Shown here: positions 17,757 through 28,568 of the stretch, in pieces
Layout: each line of letters begins with the position of its first letter
Position numbering within the stretch: the first letter of the stretch is position 1
Assembly: GCF_019243775.1 (NCBI RefSeq)
Contig: NZ_CP069157.1
Coordinates: forward strand, 1,612,001 to 1,676,000
Source: Morganella morganii
GTDB lineage: Bacteria > Pseudomonadota > Gammaproteobacteria > Enterobacterales > Enterobacteriaceae
Length of the DNA: 64,000 nt
Reading direction: 5' to 3'
Position numbers and translations under genes: made by a program
The notes under the pieces: generated by a model
The model's database searches: none
Told to the model about the DNA's origin: nothing
The model's input: the letters and a program-made list of their open reading frames with translations, nothing else

Positions 17757-20700
17757 ATGATCCCACGATTAACGCAATCCCCACAGGTAAGCCCGGCGGT
17801 TGAACGTTATATTCACGCCCTCAATGAAAGCGGATTTACCGGCGATACCACCACCCGTTATGGCGATCGGCTGACACTCGCGACCGACAACAGTATTTAT
17901 CAGCTTCTGCCGCAGGCAATCGTTTTCCCGCGTTCGACCGCTGATGTGATTCTGGTGATGCGCCTTGCCGCACAGGATGAATTCCGTTCGGTTACCTTTA
18001 CCCCGCGCGGCGGCGGTACGGGCACTAATGGTCAGTCGCTGAATAACGGTGTGGTGATCGATTTATCCCGCTATATGAACCGCATTCTTGAAATTAACCC
18101 GGAGCAGGGCTGGGTGCGGGCGGAAGCGGGTGTGATTAAAGATCAGCTCAATGCGTATCTGAAACCGTACGGCTATTTTTTCGCGCCGGAGTTATCCACC
18201 TCCAACCGCGCCACTCTCGGCGGAATGATTAACACCGATGCTTCCGGCCAGGGCTCGCTGGTGTACGGCAAAACCTCTGACCATGTGCTGGGGCTGCGCT
18301 CGGTACTGCTTAGCGGTGATCTGCTGGATACCGCGCCGCTGCCGGTCAGCGAGGCGTGGCGCTGTGCACAGGAGGAAAGTGCGGCGGGGGAACTTTACCG
18401 CACCACACTGGAGAGTTGCGAAACTCACCGGCAGACCATTCTGGACAGCTTTCCGAAGCTCAACCGCTTTCTGACCGGTTATGATCTGCGCCATGTCTTC
18501 AGTGATGATATGCAGACCTTTGATCTGACCCGCATCCTGACCGGCTCGGAAGGCACTCTGGCGGTGATCACTGAGGCAAAACTCAATATCACGCCGATCC
18601 CGGAAGTGCGCCGCCTGGTGAATGTCAAATATGATGCATTTGATTCCGCACTGCGCAATGCCCCGTTTATGGTGGAGGCTCAGGCGCTGTCAGTGGAAAC
18701 CGTGGATTCAAAAGTGCTGAATCTGGCGCGGGAAGATATCGTCTGGCATTCCGTCAGTGAATTGATCACGGATGTGCCGGATAAGACCTTGCTGGGATTA
18801 AATATTGTCGAATTCTGCGGTGATGATGAAGCACTGATTGACGGGCAGGTTGCGTCACTGTGTGAACGCCTGGATTCATTAATGGCAAATAATGAAGCGG
18901 GTGTGATTGGCTATCAGGTCTGCCGTGAACTGAGTGGTATTGAGCGTATTTATGCAATGCGCAAAAAAGCGGTGGGTCTGCTCGGTAACAGTAAAGGGGC
19001 GGCAAAACCGATCCCGTTTGTCGAAGATACCTGTGTGCCGCCGGAACATCTGGCGGATTACATCACAGAGTTCCGCGCGCTGCTGGACAGTCATCACCTG
19101 GAATACGGCATGTTCGGTCATGTGGATGCGGGCGTATTGCATGTGCGTCCGGCGCTGGATATGTGCTCTCCGGAACAGGAAATGCTGATGAAGCAGATTT
19201 CCGATGATATTGTCGCGCTGACTGCCAAATACGGCGGGCTGCTGTGGGGTGAGCACGGTAAAGGGTTCCGGGCACAGTACAGTGAGGCTTTTTTCGGTGA
19301 CACGCTGTATCGCGAACTGCGCCGTATCAAAGGGGCATTTGACCCGGAAAACCGGCTCAATCCCGGCAAAATTTGTGCGCCGTTAACCAGTGACGCACCG
19401 ATGATGCAGGTGGATGCGATCAAGCGCGGCACCTATGACAGAACAATCCCCGTTGAGGTCAGAAATACTTTTTCCGGCGCGATGAACTGTAACGGCAACG
19501 GCCTGTGTTTTAATTTTGATGTCAAAAGCCCGATGTGTCCGTCAATGAAAGTGACGCAATCACGCTTTCACTCGCCGAAAGGCCGTGCCGGGCTGGTGCG
19601 CGAATGGCTGCGGCTGCTGACAGAGCAGGGCACGGACCCGGCGCTGTTATCACGGGCCGTACCGCAGAGCCGGATCTCTCTGCGTGGTCTGATTGAAAAA
19701 ATTGGCAATACGCGGCGGGCATCCCGCGGGGAATATGATTTCTCCCATGAAGTGAAGGAATCGATGTCCGGTTGTCTGGCCTGCAAAGCCTGCTCCACAC
19801 AGTGCCCGATTAAAATTGATGTACCGGAATTCCGCGCCCGGTTTCTGGCGCTCTATCACGGACGCTATCTGCGCCCGCTGCGCGACCATCTGGTGGCGAA
19901 TGTGGAAGCCGGTGCACCGCTGATGGCGAAAGCGCCGAAGATGTTTAACTTTTTCCTGAAACAGCCGTGGGTGCAGAAACTCAGTGAAAAAGCAGTGGGT
20001 ATGACCGATTTACCGCTGCTGTCGTCACCGTCACTGAAACAGCAGCTGGCGGGGAGCAACGCGGTTTCCGTCACCCTGGAAATGCTGGAAAGTATGAGTG
20101 AGGAACAGCGCCGCGCCGGGCGCTATCTCTTTATCGTTCAGGATCCGTTCACCAGCTATTTTGACGCAAAAGTGGTGGCCGATTTTGCCGCACTGACGGA
20201 AAAGCTTGGTTTTCAGCCGGTGCTGCTGCCGTTCAGCCCGAACGGAAAAGCGCAGCATATTAAAGGTTTTCTCGCCCGCTTTGCCCGTACGGCAAACAAA
20301 ACGGCGGATTTCCTCAACCGGGTGGCACGGCTCGGCTGTCCGATGGCGGGTGTCGATCCGGCGCTGGTGCTCTGTTACCGCGATGAATACAAAACTGTTC
20401 TGCCACCGGAGAAACAGCAGTTTCGCGTGATGTTAGTCCATGAATTTCTGACAGAATATGCGGATTTATTACCGGTGAAAGATATCAGTGAGGATACTCC
20501 CCCCTGGTATCTGTTCAGCCATTGTACCGAGGCCACTGCACTGCCGGACAGTGTGAAAATCTGGCAGAATCTCTTCCGCCGTTTTGGTGCCTCACTGCAG
20601 TCTGTCAGTACCGGCTGCTGCGGTATGGCGGGGACCTACGGTCATGAGATGCCGAACCTGGCGCGCTCGAAAGGGATTTATCAGCTTTCCTGGGCGCAGC

Positions 20701-20825
20701 CGTACCAGTCACTGCCATCAGAGCGCTGTCTGACCACCGGATATTCCTGCCGCAGTCAGGTAAAACGGATGGAAGGCAAAGTGATGCTGCACCCGTTGCA
20801 GGCGCTGCTGACACTGGTATCCTGA
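17757..20825 (+). CDS. ydiJ: YdiJ, FAD- and Fe-S-containing D-2-hydroxyglutarate dehydrogenase
   Basis: A large protein of 1022 residues. The N-terminal half is a GlcD-type FAD-binding oxidase (TPRGGGTGTNGQSL near residue 85; the C-terminal FAD domain with GMFGHVDAGVLHVRP). The C-terminal half carries ferredoxin-like cysteines (CNGNGLC...CP; CLACKACSTQCP) and a CCG motif (STGCCGMAGTYGHE). E. coli YdiJ oxidises D-2-hydroxyglutarate. ATG 17757 (MIPRL) matches ortholog starts; an in-frame ATG at 17736 would add seven residues. The menI gene follows 34 bp later. Confidence 0.93.
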   Translation: MIPRLTQSPQVSPAVERYIHALNESGFTGDTTTRYGDRLTLATDNSIYQLLPQAIVFPRSTADVILVMRLAAQDEFRSVTFTPRGGGTGTNGQSLNNGVVIDLSRYMNRILEINPEQGWVRAEAGVIKDQLNAYLKPYGYFFAPELSTSNRATLGGMINTDASGQGSLVYGKTSDHVLGLRSVLLSGDLLDTAPLPVSEAWRCAQEESAAGELYRTTLESCETHRQTILDSFPKLNRFLTGYDLRHVFSDDMQTFDLTRILTGSEGTLAVITEAKLNITPIPEVRRLVNVKYDAFDSALRNAPFMVEAQALSVETVDSKVLNLAREDIVWHSVSELITDVPDKTLLGLNIVEFCGDDEALIDGQVASLCERLDSLMANNEAGVIGYQVCRELSGIERIYAMRKKAVGLLGNSKGAAKPIPFVEDTCVPPEHLADYITEFRALLDSHHLEYGMFGHVDAGVLHVRPALDMCSPEQEMLMKQISDDIVALTAKYGGLLWGEHGKGFRAQYSEAFFGDTLYRELRRIKGAFDPENRLNPGKICAPLTSDAPMMQVDAIKRGTYDRTIPVEVRNTFSGAMNCNGNGLCFNFDVKSPMCPSMKVTQSRFHSPKGRAGLVREWLRLLTEQGTDPALLSRAVPQSRISLRGLIEKIGNTRRASRGEYDFSHEVKESMSGCLACKACSTQCPIKIDVPEFRARFLALYHGRYLRPLRDHLVANVEAGAPLMAKAPKMFNFFLKQPWVQKLSEKAVGMTDLPLLSSPSLKQQLAGSNAVSVTLEMLESMSEEQRRAGRYLFIVQDPFTSYFDAKVVADFAALTEKLGFQPVLLPFSPNGKAQHIKGFLARFARTANKTADFLNRVARLGCPMAGVDPALVLCYRDEYKTVLPPEKQQFRVMLVHEFLTEYADLLPVKDISEDTPPWYLFSHCTEATALPDSVKIWQNLFRRFGASLQSVSTGCCGMAGTYGHEMPNLARSKGIYQLSWAQPYQSLPSERCLTTGYSCRSQVKRMEGKVMLHPLQALLTLVS

Positions 20826-20859
20826 CAGCGGGATAAAACATGACGCGGAGAGCTTATTA

Positions 20860-21285
20860 ATGATATGGAAACGACCTGCAACACCGGCAGAACTGAATCG
20901 CATCTCGGAAGGGAATATGCTCAGCCACCTGGGCATTGTCTTTACGGCAGTGGAGTCGGAGCAGTTAATCGCGACGATGCCGGTCGATGACCGGACCAAA
21001 CAGCCGCACGGCCTGCTGCACGGCGGGGCATCGGTGGTACTGGCGGAAAGCCTCGGCTCTGTGGCCGGTTATCTGTGCAGTGAAGGGGATGAAACCGTGG
21101 TCGGTGTTGAGATTAACGCCAACCATGTGCGTGCGGTGCGCAGTGGTGTTGTTACCGGTTATTGCAAGGCGATACACCTCGGACGCAACCAGCAGGTCTG
21201 GTCTATTGAGATTTTTGATGAGCAGCAGCGGTTATGCTGTATTTCCCGTCTGACCACCGCGATTCTGCGCGGGTCAAAAAACTAA
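20860..21285 (+). CDS. menI: 1,4-dihydroxy-2-naphthoyl-CoA hydrolase (hotdog thioesterase)
   Basis: 141-residue hotdog-fold acyl-CoA thioesterase (YdiI/MenI). It releases 1,4-dihydroxy-2-naphthoate from its CoA ester in menaquinone synthesis and acts on other acyl-CoAs. The motif PHGLLHGGASVVLAESLGS carries the catalytic Glu of the LAES segment; VGVEINANHVRAVRSG follows. GGAG lies about 9 bp before ATG 20860, and the start MIWKR matches E. coli. It is 34 bp behind ydiJ and probably cotranscribed. Confidence 0.92.
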   Translation: MIWKRPATPAELNRISEGNMLSHLGIVFTAVESEQLIATMPVDDRTKQPHGLLHGGASVVLAESLGSVAGYLCSEGDETVVGVEINANHVRAVRSGVVTGYCKAIHLGRNQQVWSIEIFDEQQRLCCISRLTTAILRGSKN

Positions 21286-21623
21286 CATCTGAGCAACATA
21301 TCAGCCGGTATTAGGTGAATTCCGCCCGGAATTTCCGTGTACCGGCACTTCTCTTCAAAAGTCGTATTTATAATGATCCTTTTGTGCCATTGATACTGTA
21401 CTGGCTGGTACGGTAATAAGTATTTATCATTGATAAATAATCTCTTTTATAAACAAAAGATTAATTCATTTTCCGCTCAAAAATGATAACGCCCGCCCGG
21501 CATGTTTGTCTATTATTTAAGCAGCAATCGGAATATCCTTTCAAAGCAAGTGGTTGAAGTGAGAAATATTATCATTAACATGATGTTTACGGAGAGCTCC
21601 CGTCGAATTTTATGAGGTCAATA
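21286..21623. other. suf promoter region
   Basis: 338 bp without a gene. It contains a hairpin AATTCC...GGAATT near 21317-21333, a degenerate IscR type 2-like stretch at 21532-21557 (ATATCCTTT ... GTGGTTGA), and the Fur box at 21560-21574, which lies 50-64 bp before sufA. Confidence 0.5.
21560..21574. promoter_or_regulatory. Fur box of the suf operon
   Basis: TGAGAAATATTATCA matches the Fur core TGATAATNATTATCA at all but two positions. Fur repression of suf is established in E. coli, and the location upstream of sufA fits. Confidence 0.7.
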
Positions 21624-22004
21624 ATGACAACGCACAGCACCAACCCGGTGGAAACTTTTTCACTGAATGATAATGACTGGACAGGTATCACACTGACAGC
21701 GGCCGCTGCAAAGCAGATTGTGACACTGATGAAAAACACCCCGGACAGTATCGGGCTTTGCCTGAGTGTCAAACAATCCGGTTGTGCCGGGTTTGGTTAT
21801 GTTTTTGAAATGATTAATCAGGCGGATGCAGAGGATATGTTGTTTGAGCGCGACGGCGCCCGGCTGTATGTCCCGCGCAAAGCCATGCCGTTTATTGACG
21901 GCACGGAAGTGGATTTTGTCCGTGAAGGGCTGAATCAGATATTTAAATTTAATAATCCGAAAGCTCAGCATGCCTGCGGGTGTGGTGAAAGCTTCGGGGT
22001 TTAA
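21624..22004 (+). CDS. sufA: SufA, A-type Fe-S carrier
   Basis: 126 residues, an A-type carrier that receives clusters from the SufBCD scaffold and passes them to apo-proteins. The three cluster cysteines are Cys54 in QSGCAGFGY and Cys118/Cys120 in HACGCGESF. ATG 21624 is preceded by GAGGT; an in-frame ATG at 21612 would overlap that site. It is the first gene of sufABCDSE, 15 bp before sufB. Confidence 0.95.
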   Translation: MTTHSTNPVETFSLNDNDWTGITLTAAAAKQIVTLMKNTPDSIGLCLSVKQSGCAGFGYVFEMINQADAEDMLFERDGARLYVPRKAMPFIDGTEVDFVREGLNQIFKFNNPKAQHACGCGESFGV

Positions 22005-22019
22005 GAGCGAAGCCATATT

Positions 22020-23504
22020 ATGTCTCAGAGCAATGCAGAGATTGGTGAAGACGTCCAGACCTGGCTGAATGACGGACGCTATAAAGAGGGCTTCTTCACT
22101 AACGTCGCCACGGATGAACTGGCGAAAGGGATCAACGAAAATGTGATCCGCGCCATTTCCGCCAAACGAAATGAACCGGAGTGGATGCTCAATTTCCGGC
22201 TGGAGGCTTTTCAGCACTGGCTGGGGATGGAAGAGCCGCACTGGCTGAAGGCGAAGTATCCGCAGCTGGATTATCAGGATTACAGCTATTACTCCGCGCC
22301 GTCATGCGGCTCGTGTGATGATACCTGCGGCTCACAGCCGGGGGCAGTGCAAAGCCCGGCGGGCAGTTTCCTGACCAGTGAAGTGGAAGAAGCCTTTGAA
22401 AAACTCGGCGTGCCGGTTCGCGAAGGGCAGGCGGTGGCGGTGGATGCGATTTTTGACTCCGTATCTGTCTCAACCACTTACCGTGATGAGCTGAAAAAAC
22501 ACGGTGTGATTTTCTGCTCGTTCGGGGAAGCGATTCACGACTATCCGGAACTGGTGCAGAAATACCTCGGTACCGTGGTATCCAATCACGATAACTTTTT
22601 CGCCGCACTTAACTCGGCGGTTGCCTCTGACGGCACCTTTGTTTATGTCCCGAAAGGGGTGCGCTGCCCGATGGAATTATCCACCTATTTCCGCATTAAT
22701 GCAGCCAAAACAGGCCAGTTTGAACGCACCATTCTGATTGCGGATGAAGGCAGTTATGTCAGCTATATCGAAGGCTGCTCCGCACCGGTGCGTGACACTT
22801 ATCAGCTGCATGCGGCGGTTGTGGAAGTGATCATCCATAAAGATGCGGAAGTGAAGTATTCCACTGTTCAGAACTGGTTCTCCGGCGGTGACAGTGAAGG
22901 CGGCATCCTCAACTTTGTCACCAAGCGGGCACTGTGTGAGGGTGAAAATTCCAAAATATCATGGACACAGTCTGAAACCGGCTCTGCTATCACCTGGAAA
23001 TACCCGAGTGTGATCCTCAAAGGGGATAACTCTGTCGGTGAATTCTTCTCTGTTGCCCTGACCAACGGCACACAGCAGGCGGATACCGGTACCAAGATGA
23101 TCCACATCGGCCGCAATACCAAATCCACAATTATCTCGAAAGGGATTTCCGCCGGGAGAAGCCAGAACAGCTACCGGGGACTGGTGAAGGTGCTGCCGGG
23201 GGCGGAAAACGCCCGTAACTTTACTCAGTGTGACTCAATGCTTATCGGCACAGAGTGCGGCGCACACACTTTCCCGTATGTGGAAGTGATGAATAACAGT
23301 GCGCAACTGGAGCATGAGGCTACCACCTCGCGTATCGGTGAAGACCAGCTGTTTTACTGCTTACAGCGCGGTATCAGCGAAGATGACGCCATCTCAATGA
23401 TTGTAAACGGTTTTTGTAAAGATGTGTTCTCTGAGCTGCCGCTGGAATTTGCCGTGGAAGCACAGAAACTGCTGGCGATAAGCCTGGAACACAGTGTCGG
23501 TTAA
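22020..23504 (+). CDS. sufB: SufB, Fe-S scaffold subunit
   Basis: 494 residues, one less than E. coli SufB. With SufC and SufD it forms the SufBC2D scaffold where sulfur from SufSE and iron are joined. Seen are the early cysteine cluster [15 protein letters not shown], the beta-helix core ([25 protein letters not shown]) and the late conserved [20 protein letters not shown] with the essential cysteine. 51 bp separate it from sufC. Confidence 0.96.
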   Translation: MSQSNAEIGEDVQTWLNDGRYKEGFFTNVATDELAKGINENVIRAISAKRNEPEWMLNFRLEAFQHWLGMEEPHWLKAKYPQLDYQDYSYYSAPSCGSCDDTCGSQPGAVQSPAGSFLTSEVEEAFEKLGVPVREGQAVAVDAIFDSVSVSTTYRDELKKHGVIFCSFGEAIHDYPELVQKYLGTVVSNHDNFFAALNSAVASDGTFVYVPKGVRCPMELSTYFRINAAKTGQFERTILIADEGSYVSYIEGCSAPVRDTYQLHAAVVEVIIHKDAEVKYSTVQNWFSGGDSEGGILNFVTKRALCEGENSKISWTQSETGSAITWKYPSVILKGDNSVGEFFSVALTNGTQQADTGTKMIHIGRNTKSTIISKGISAGRSQNSYRGLVKVLPGAENARNFTQCDSMLIGTECGAHTFPYVEVMNNSAQLEHEATTSRIGEDQLFYCLQRGISEDDAISMIVNGFCKDVFSELPLEFAVEAQKLLAISLEHSVG

Positions 23505-23555
23505 TCCATCAGAATCAGCGCCTGCGGGATAACCGGCGGGACGGAGTAGTACATT

Positions 23556-24302
23556 ATGTTAAGTGTAAAAGATTTGCATGTCAGCGTGGAAGGTAACGAA
23601 ATCCTCAAAGGGTTATCACTGGACGTGAAACCGGGGGAAATCCACGCCATTATGGGGCCGAATGGTTCTGGTAAAAGTACCCTGTCTGCCACACTGGCCG
23701 GCCGGGAAGAGTATGAAATTGACAGCGGGTCGGTCACTTTTAAAGGTAAAGACCTGCTGGAGCTGGCACCGGAAGATCGTGCCGGTGAAGGCATTTTCCT
23801 CGCCTTTCAGTACCCGGTGGAAATTCCCGGGGTAAGTAACCAATTTTTCCTGCAAACCGCAGTTAATGCAGTGCGCGAGTATCGTGGTGAAGAGGCGCTG
23901 GACCGCTTTGATTTCGCTGATTTTATCGAAGATAAAATTGAGTTGCTGAATATGCCGCAGGATCTTCTGACGCGTGCGGTGAACGTCGGGTTCTCCGGCG
24001 GTGAGAAAAAACGTAATGATATCCTGCAGATGGCCGCCCTTGAGCCGTCACTCTGCATTCTTGATGAAACGGATTCCGGGCTGGATATTGATGCCCTGAA
24101 AACCGTGGCCAACGGCGTGAATCAGCTGCGCAGCCCGGAACGCGCCTTTATTATTGTCACTCACTATCAGCGCATCCTGGATTATGTGAAGCCTGACTTT
24201 GTTCATGTGCTGTATCAGGGCAAAATCATCAAATCCGGTGATTTCTCACTGGCGAAAAAACTGGAGGAGCAGGGATATGGCTGGCTTATTGACCAACAGT
24301 GA
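23556..24302 (+). CDS. sufC: SufC, ATPase of the Suf scaffold
   Basis: 248-residue ABC-type ATPase without a membrane partner. Walker A GPNGSGKST is at 34-42, the Q-loop in FLAFQYPVEIPGV, the signature FSGGEKKR near 147-154, then Walker B LCILDETDSGLD. ATP hydrolysis rearranges SufB/SufD during cluster assembly. Its 3' end overlaps sufD by 26 bp. Confidence 0.96.
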   Translation: MLSVKDLHVSVEGNEILKGLSLDVKPGEIHAIMGPNGSGKSTLSATLAGREEYEIDSGSVTFKGKDLLELAPEDRAGEGIFLAFQYPVEIPGVSNQFFLQTAVNAVREYRGEEALDRFDFADFIEDKIELLNMPQDLLTRAVNVGFSGGEKKRNDILQMAALEPSLCILDETDSGLDIDALKTVANGVNQLRSPERAFIIVTHYQRILDYVKPDFVHVLYQGKIIKSGDFSLAKKLEEQGYGWLIDQQ

Positions 24303-25581
24303 ACGCGCGCTGAAACGCCGCGAAGTCAGTGAGCGCAATCTGGCCGCAATGGGGCGGATAGAACAGCTTATCGCGCAGCATCCGCTCTCCGGGCACGCCG
24401 CGCAGCACTGGCAGCAGGCACAGAAAACCGGCTTCCCGGCCTTTCATCAGGAAGACTGGCATTATACGTCGCTGACACCATTGCTGGAGGCAGATTATCA
24501 GGATAAGACCGGAACACTGAACGTCTTACCGGAGGCGGTGCTGACCTCACTGAATGCATACCGCATAGTGCTGGTGGACGGCGTGTTTGAGCCGCAGTGG
24601 AGTGATACTGATACAGGTGTGTTTGAGTTATCAGTGGCAGACAGTCACAGTGAATTCCCGGCACCGGTTAACGGCGAGATTTTCCTGCACCTGACTGAAA
24701 GCCTGGCGCAGACACCGTTAATTATCCGCGTGAAAGCCGGCGCACAGGCGGAAAAATCCCTGTACATCATGAATATTTCAACGGCACATAATGATTCTCT
24801 GAATATGCGCCACAGCCGCTATCACCTCGATATCGGTGCGAATGCGGCTGTCTCTGTGATTGAGCACTTTATCAGCCCGGATGAACAATCAGCCCATTTC
24901 ACCGGGGCGCGGATGACCGCGAACGTGGGAGAAAACAGTGATTTCCGCCATCTGAAACTGGGGTTTGAAAACCCGCAGGCGTACCATTTTGCCCATAATG
25001 ATTTGGTGATCGCCGCCCATGCCCGTGTGGAAAGCACCAGTTTCCTGCTCGGCGGTAAACTGACCCGGCATCACACCAGCACACAGCTTAACGGCGAAGG
25101 TATTGTGCTGGCCATGAACAGCCTTGTGCTGCCGAAACACGGCGAAATCGCTGATACCCGCACGTACCTGGAACATAACAAAGGGTATTGTGAAAGCCGC
25201 CAGCGCCATAAAACCATTGTGATGGATAACAGCCGTGCGGTATTTAACGGCATGATTAAAGTGGCACCGCATGCACTGAAAACAGACGGCCAGATGACCA
25301 ACAATAACCTGTTACTGGGCCGGAAAGCGGAAATCGATACCAAACCGCAGCTGGAAATTTATGCCGATGATGTGAAGTGCAGCCACGGTGCGACGGTCGG
25401 ACGGATTGATGAGGAACAGCTGTTTTATCTGCGCACACGCGGGATCGCGGAAAAAGCCGCGAAGCAGATGATCATCCTCGCGTTTGCTGCGGAACTGACT
25501 GATGCGATCAGCGATGAAGTCCTGAATAACGTGGTGATGGCGCGTATCCGTCAGTCGCTGGATCAGGGGGATAAACAGTAA
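24277..25581 (+). CDS. sufD: SufD, Fe-S scaffold subunit
   Basis: 434 residues, paralogous to SufB in its C-terminal half ([20 protein letters not shown], then [26 protein letters not shown], with the conserved Cys-Ser-His). I start at ATG 24277 ([15 protein letters not shown]), which has GGAGGAGCAGG before it inside the end of sufC; the longer open frame lacks family likeness. Its stop codon shares a base with the sufS ATG (TAATG). Confidence 0.95.
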   Translation: MAGLLTNSERALKRREVSERNLAAMGRIEQLIAQHPLSGHAAQHWQQAQKTGFPAFHQEDWHYTSLTPLLEADYQDKTGTLNVLPEAVLTSLNAYRIVLVDGVFEPQWSDTDTGVFELSVADSHSEFPAPVNGEIFLHLTESLAQTPLIIRVKAGAQAEKSLYIMNISTAHNDSLNMRHSRYHLDIGANAAVSVIEHFISPDEQSAHFTGARMTANVGENSDFRHLKLGFENPQAYHFAHNDLVIAAHARVESTSFLLGGKLTRHHTSTQLNGEGIVLAMNSLVLPKHGEIADTRTYLEHNKGYCESRQRHKTIVMDNSRAVFNGMIKVAPHALKTDGQMTNNNLLLGRKAEIDTKPQLEIYADDVKCSHGATVGRIDEEQLFYLRTRGIAEKAAKQMIILAFAAELTDAISDEVLNNVVMARIRQSLDQGDKQ

Positions 25582-26819
25582 TGAGTTATTCAGCACAACA
25601 GCGGCGGGCAGACTTCCCGGTACTGGCCGGGGAGGTGAACGGCAAACCACTGGTCTACCTCGACAGTGCCGCCAGTGCCCAGAAACCTCAGCAGGTGATT
25701 GATGCGGTGAGTGATTTTACGGCTCACCATTATGCCGCGGTTCACCGCGGCATTCACACATTAAGTGCAGAGGCCACGGCCGCCACGGAAGCTGTGCGGC
25801 AGAAAGCGGCGGTGTTTATCAATGCACCGCAGACGGAAGAGATTATTTTTGTCAAAGGCACCACCGAAGCTATCAATCTGGTGGCGGACAGTTTTGGCCG
25901 CGCGTTCTGCAATGATGGTGACAATATCATTATCACTGAGATGGAACATCACGCCAATATTGTGCCCTGGTATATGCTGGCGGAGAGTGCGGGGATTGAG
26001 ATCCGTGTATTGCCGATGGCGGATGACGGTACTCTGGTGCTGAGGAAACTGCCGGAACTGATCGATAACCGAACCCGACTGCTGAGCTTTACCCATCTCT
26101 CTAATGTGCTCGGCACCGTGAACCCGGTGAAAGCGATTATTGTTCAGGCACGTGAACTGAGCCGTGCTGCCGGGGGAGAACTGGCAGTGCTGGTGGACGG
26201 TGCTCAGGGCGCAATGCATCAGCCGGTGGATGTGCAGGCGCTGGATTGTGATTTTTATGCGTTCTCCGGCCATAAGCTGTACGGACCGACCGGCATCGGT
26301 ATTTTGTGGGGACGCAAATCCCTGCTGGATAACATGCCTCCCCGCGAAGGCGGCGGTGCCATGATCGCAGAGGTCAGCCTGACGAACGGTATTACCTATG
26401 CGGATGTACCGTGGCGTTTTGAGGCGGGAACGCCCAATATCCAGGGTATTATCGGCCTGGGAGCTGCGCTGGATTACCTGAATAACATCGGTATGGCGGA
26501 GATAGCTGCGTATGAACACACTCTCATGCAGTATGCGCTGACGCGGCTGGCAGAGGTGCCCGGCATTATTCTGTACGGCAATGCACTGCGGGAAGGGGTG
26601 ATCGCCTTTAACCTCGGAGTGCATCACGCTTTTGATACCGGTGCATTTCTGGATCGCTACGGCGTGGCTGTCCGCACCGGGCATCACTGCGCACAGCCGC
26701 TGCTGGCGCATTATGGTGTCAGTGCCATGTGCCGTGCCTCACTGGCGCTCTACACCACGGAAACGGATATTGATATACTGACGGACGCACTGAAACGTAC
26801 CGCAAAACTGCTGGGTTAA
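25581..26819 (+). CDS. sufS: SufS, cysteine desulfurase
   Basis: 412-residue PLP enzyme of the group II NifS family. It takes sulfur from cysteine as a persulfide and gives it to SufE. The PLP lysine is Lys232 in FSGHKLYGP and the persulfide cysteine is Cys370 in [22 protein letters not shown] is also conserved. It overlaps sufD by one base and is followed 8 bp later by sufE. Confidence 0.96.
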   Translation: MSYSAQQRRADFPVLAGEVNGKPLVYLDSAASAQKPQQVIDAVSDFTAHHYAAVHRGIHTLSAEATAATEAVRQKAAVFINAPQTEEIIFVKGTTEAINLVADSFGRAFCNDGDNIIITEMEHHANIVPWYMLAESAGIEIRVLPMADDGTLVLRKLPELIDNRTRLLSFTHLSNVLGTVNPVKAIIVQARELSRAAGGELAVLVDGAQGAMHQPVDVQALDCDFYAFSGHKLYGPTGIGILWGRKSLLDNMPPREGGGAMIAEVSLTNGITYADVPWRFEAGTPNIQGIIGLGAALDYLNNIGMAEIAAYEHTLMQYALTRLAEVPGIILYGNALREGVIAFNLGVHHAFDTGAFLDRYGVAVRTGHHCAQPLLAHYGVSAMCRASLALYTTETDIDILTDALKRTAKLLG

Positions 26820-26827
26820 GGATCCTG

Positions 26828-27247
26828 ATGAAAATTACGCTGCCGGATCAGGCAAAATTACTGCGCAATTTCTCCCGTTGTCATGACTGGGAGGAGCGTT
26901 ATCTGTATCTGATTGAGCTGGGGGACAAATTACCGGCGCTGACAGAAGAGCAGCGGCAGCCGCAGTATAAAATATCGGGTTGTCAGAGTCAGGTCTGGAT
27001 CATCATGCAGCAGGACGAGGAAGGGCGGGTCTGGTTCGCCGGTGACAGCGACGCCGCGATTGTCAAAGGGCTGGTGGCGCTGGTTATCGCGCTGTATCAG
27101 GGAAAAACGCCGGCGGAAATCCGTGAACTGGATATCGCACAAATCTTCTCGGAACTGGCACTTTCTGTCCATCTGACCCCGTCCCGTACTCAGGGACTGA
27201 ACGCCATGGTCAGAACAATCATACAAAACACGCAGCAAATGAGATAA
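26828..27247 (+). CDS. sufE: SufE, sulfur acceptor
   Basis: 139 residues. It binds SufS, raises its activity and carries sulfur on Cys52 (KISGCQSQVW) to SufB. It is the last gene of the operon; a strong terminator follows at 27293. Confidence 0.95.
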   Translation: MKITLPDQAKLLRNFSRCHDWEERYLYLIELGDKLPALTEEQRQPQYKISGCQSQVWIIMQQDEEGRVWFAGDSDAAIVKGLVALVIALYQGKTPAEIRELDIAQIFSELALSVHLTPSRTQGLNAMVRTIIQNTQQMR

Positions 27248-27292
27248 AACATCGTTCCCTTTTACTTACTCTGCTAATAATATATTACCTGG

Positions 27293-27323
27293 CGTGGCCG
27301 GAAAGCGGCCACGTATTTTTTTA
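27293..27323 (+). terminator. suf operon terminator
   Basis: CGTGGCCG (27293-27300) pairs with CGGCCACG (27306-27313) across a 5-base loop, followed by TATTTTTTTAT. Confidence 0.92.
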
Positions 27324-27345
27324 TACCATCAGCTGAGGATCTGGA

Positions 27346-28428
27346 ATGAAACGAATTCTCCCGTTGCTGGGCGGGCTGTTGTTAGCGGTTACTGCGTTAA
27401 CAGCCCGGGCAACCGAATATCAACTCCCTGCGGATAAGGGCCGGGTCATCGGTGAAAACGTCACCTATGTTGTGCCGGATGACGGACGCTCACTGGAAGC
27501 GATTGCCGCCGAATACGGTATCGGCCTGCTGGCGATGCTGGAAGCTAACCCGGGGACGGATCCGTATCTGCCGAAACCCGGCAGCGAACTGATTATCCCG
27601 TCACAACTGATCCTGCCGGATACCCCGCATCAGGGTATTGTGATTAACCTGGCGGAACTGCGTCTGTTCTATTACCCGCAGGGCACCAATACCGTACGGG
27701 TCTACCCTATTGGTATCGGTCAGCTGGGGCGTGATACCCCGGTTATGACCACCTCAGTTTCCCAGCTGATCAAAGATCCGACCTGGACACCAACCGCGAA
27801 TATCCGCAAAGCCTATGCGGCTCAGGGGATCACGTTACCGGCAGTTATCCCGGCCGGTCCGGAAAACCCGATGGGGCTGTTTGCTCTGCGTCTGGCGCAC
27901 GGTCGCGGTGAATACCTGATCCACGGCACCAATGCGGACTTTGGTATCGGTATGCGTGTCAGCTCCGGTTGTATCCGTCTGCGTCCGCATGATATTGAAG
28001 CACTGTTTAAAACCATTCCGAAAGGTACACGGGTTCAGATCGTGAATGAGCCGGTGAAATATGCCGTTGAACCGGATGGTCAGCGCTATGTGGAAGTACA
28101 CCAGCCGCTGTCCCGTAATAAAAATGACGACCCGCAGACTATGCCGATTGCGCGTTCTGCCGGACTGACCAGCTTTATTCAGTCTCCGGACACTAACAGC
28201 GCCATCGTTGAGCAGGCGATTGCACGCCGCTCCGGTATGCCGGTCAATGTCAGCCGTGATGCGGAGTATAAGCAGGAAGCGGCACCGGCAGAGAAAACCA
28301 ACTTTGCACCGGTGGAAATGGATGAAGAAGCGGAAGTGAAGGCACTGAACCTGAAACCGGCCGATTTTGCACCGGGTCAGTTAACCCAGCCGGGTCCGAT
28401 TGTCCGTGAGGAAAACAGCGCAGAGTAA
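27346..28428 (+). CDS. L,D-transpeptidase of the YnhG (LdtE) group
   Basis: 360 residues: signal peptide (MKRILPLLGGLLLAVTALTARA), a LysM-like segment at about 40-90 (YVVPDDGRSLEAIAAEYGIG ... IIPSQLILP), then the YkuD catalytic domain with His193 in LIHGTNADFGIG and Cys209 in RVSSGCIRL. Such enzymes make 3-3 cross-links or fix Braun lipoprotein to peptidoglycan. The position suf – this gene – lpp – pykF matches E. coli ynhG (ldtE). The C-terminal tail after residue 240 is rich in Pro, Glu and Ala and longer than I expect for LdtE. Confidence 0.88.
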   Translation: MKRILPLLGGLLLAVTALTARATEYQLPADKGRVIGENVTYVVPDDGRSLEAIAAEYGIGLLAMLEANPGTDPYLPKPGSELIIPSQLILPDTPHQGIVINLAELRLFYYPQGTNTVRVYPIGIGQLGRDTPVMTTSVSQLIKDPTWTPTANIRKAYAAQGITLPAVIPAGPENPMGLFALRLAHGRGEYLIHGTNADFGIGMRVSSGCIRLRPHDIEALFKTIPKGTRVQIVNEPVKYAVEPDGQRYVEVHQPLSRNKNDDPQTMPIARSAGLTSFIQSPDTNSAIVEQAIARRSGMPVNVSRDAEYKQEAAPAEKTNFAPVEMDEEAEVKALNLKPADFAPGQLTQPGPIVREENSAE

Positions 28429-28454
28429 TATCGCTTTTACGCTGTGACAGATGA

Positions 28455-28484
28455 AAACCGCTTCCGTTGTGAGGCGGTTTTTTT
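28455..28484 (+). terminator. Terminator after the L,D-transpeptidase gene
   Basis: AAACCGCTTC and GAGGCGGTTT form a 10-bp stem with one G-T pair, followed by T to 28484. Confidence 0.85.
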
Positions 28485-28507
28485 ACGCCCGGCATAAATC
28501 GCAGGCA

Positions 28508-28542
28508 TAAAAAAATGGCGTAACATAATTTATGCTACGCCA
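28508..28542 (-). terminator. lpp terminator
   Basis: TGGCGTA (28516-28522) and TACGCCA (28536-28542), extended by CATAA/TTATG inside, form a long stem. On the minus strand it is followed by seven T. It lies 26 bp past the lpp stop. Confidence 0.88.
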
Positions 28543-28568
28543 CCTGTTCTTCAGATCGTGATTACAAA

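Noticed and set aside
24199-24276. Longer sufD start
   Set aside because: The extra 26 residues lie inside sufC in another frame, lack family likeness, and ATG 24277 has a strong ribosome site.
25761-26711. 316-codon open frame on the minus strand
   Set aside because: Lies fully antisense to sufS, is rich in His, Gln and Arg, and has no domain; a shadow of a well conserved gene.
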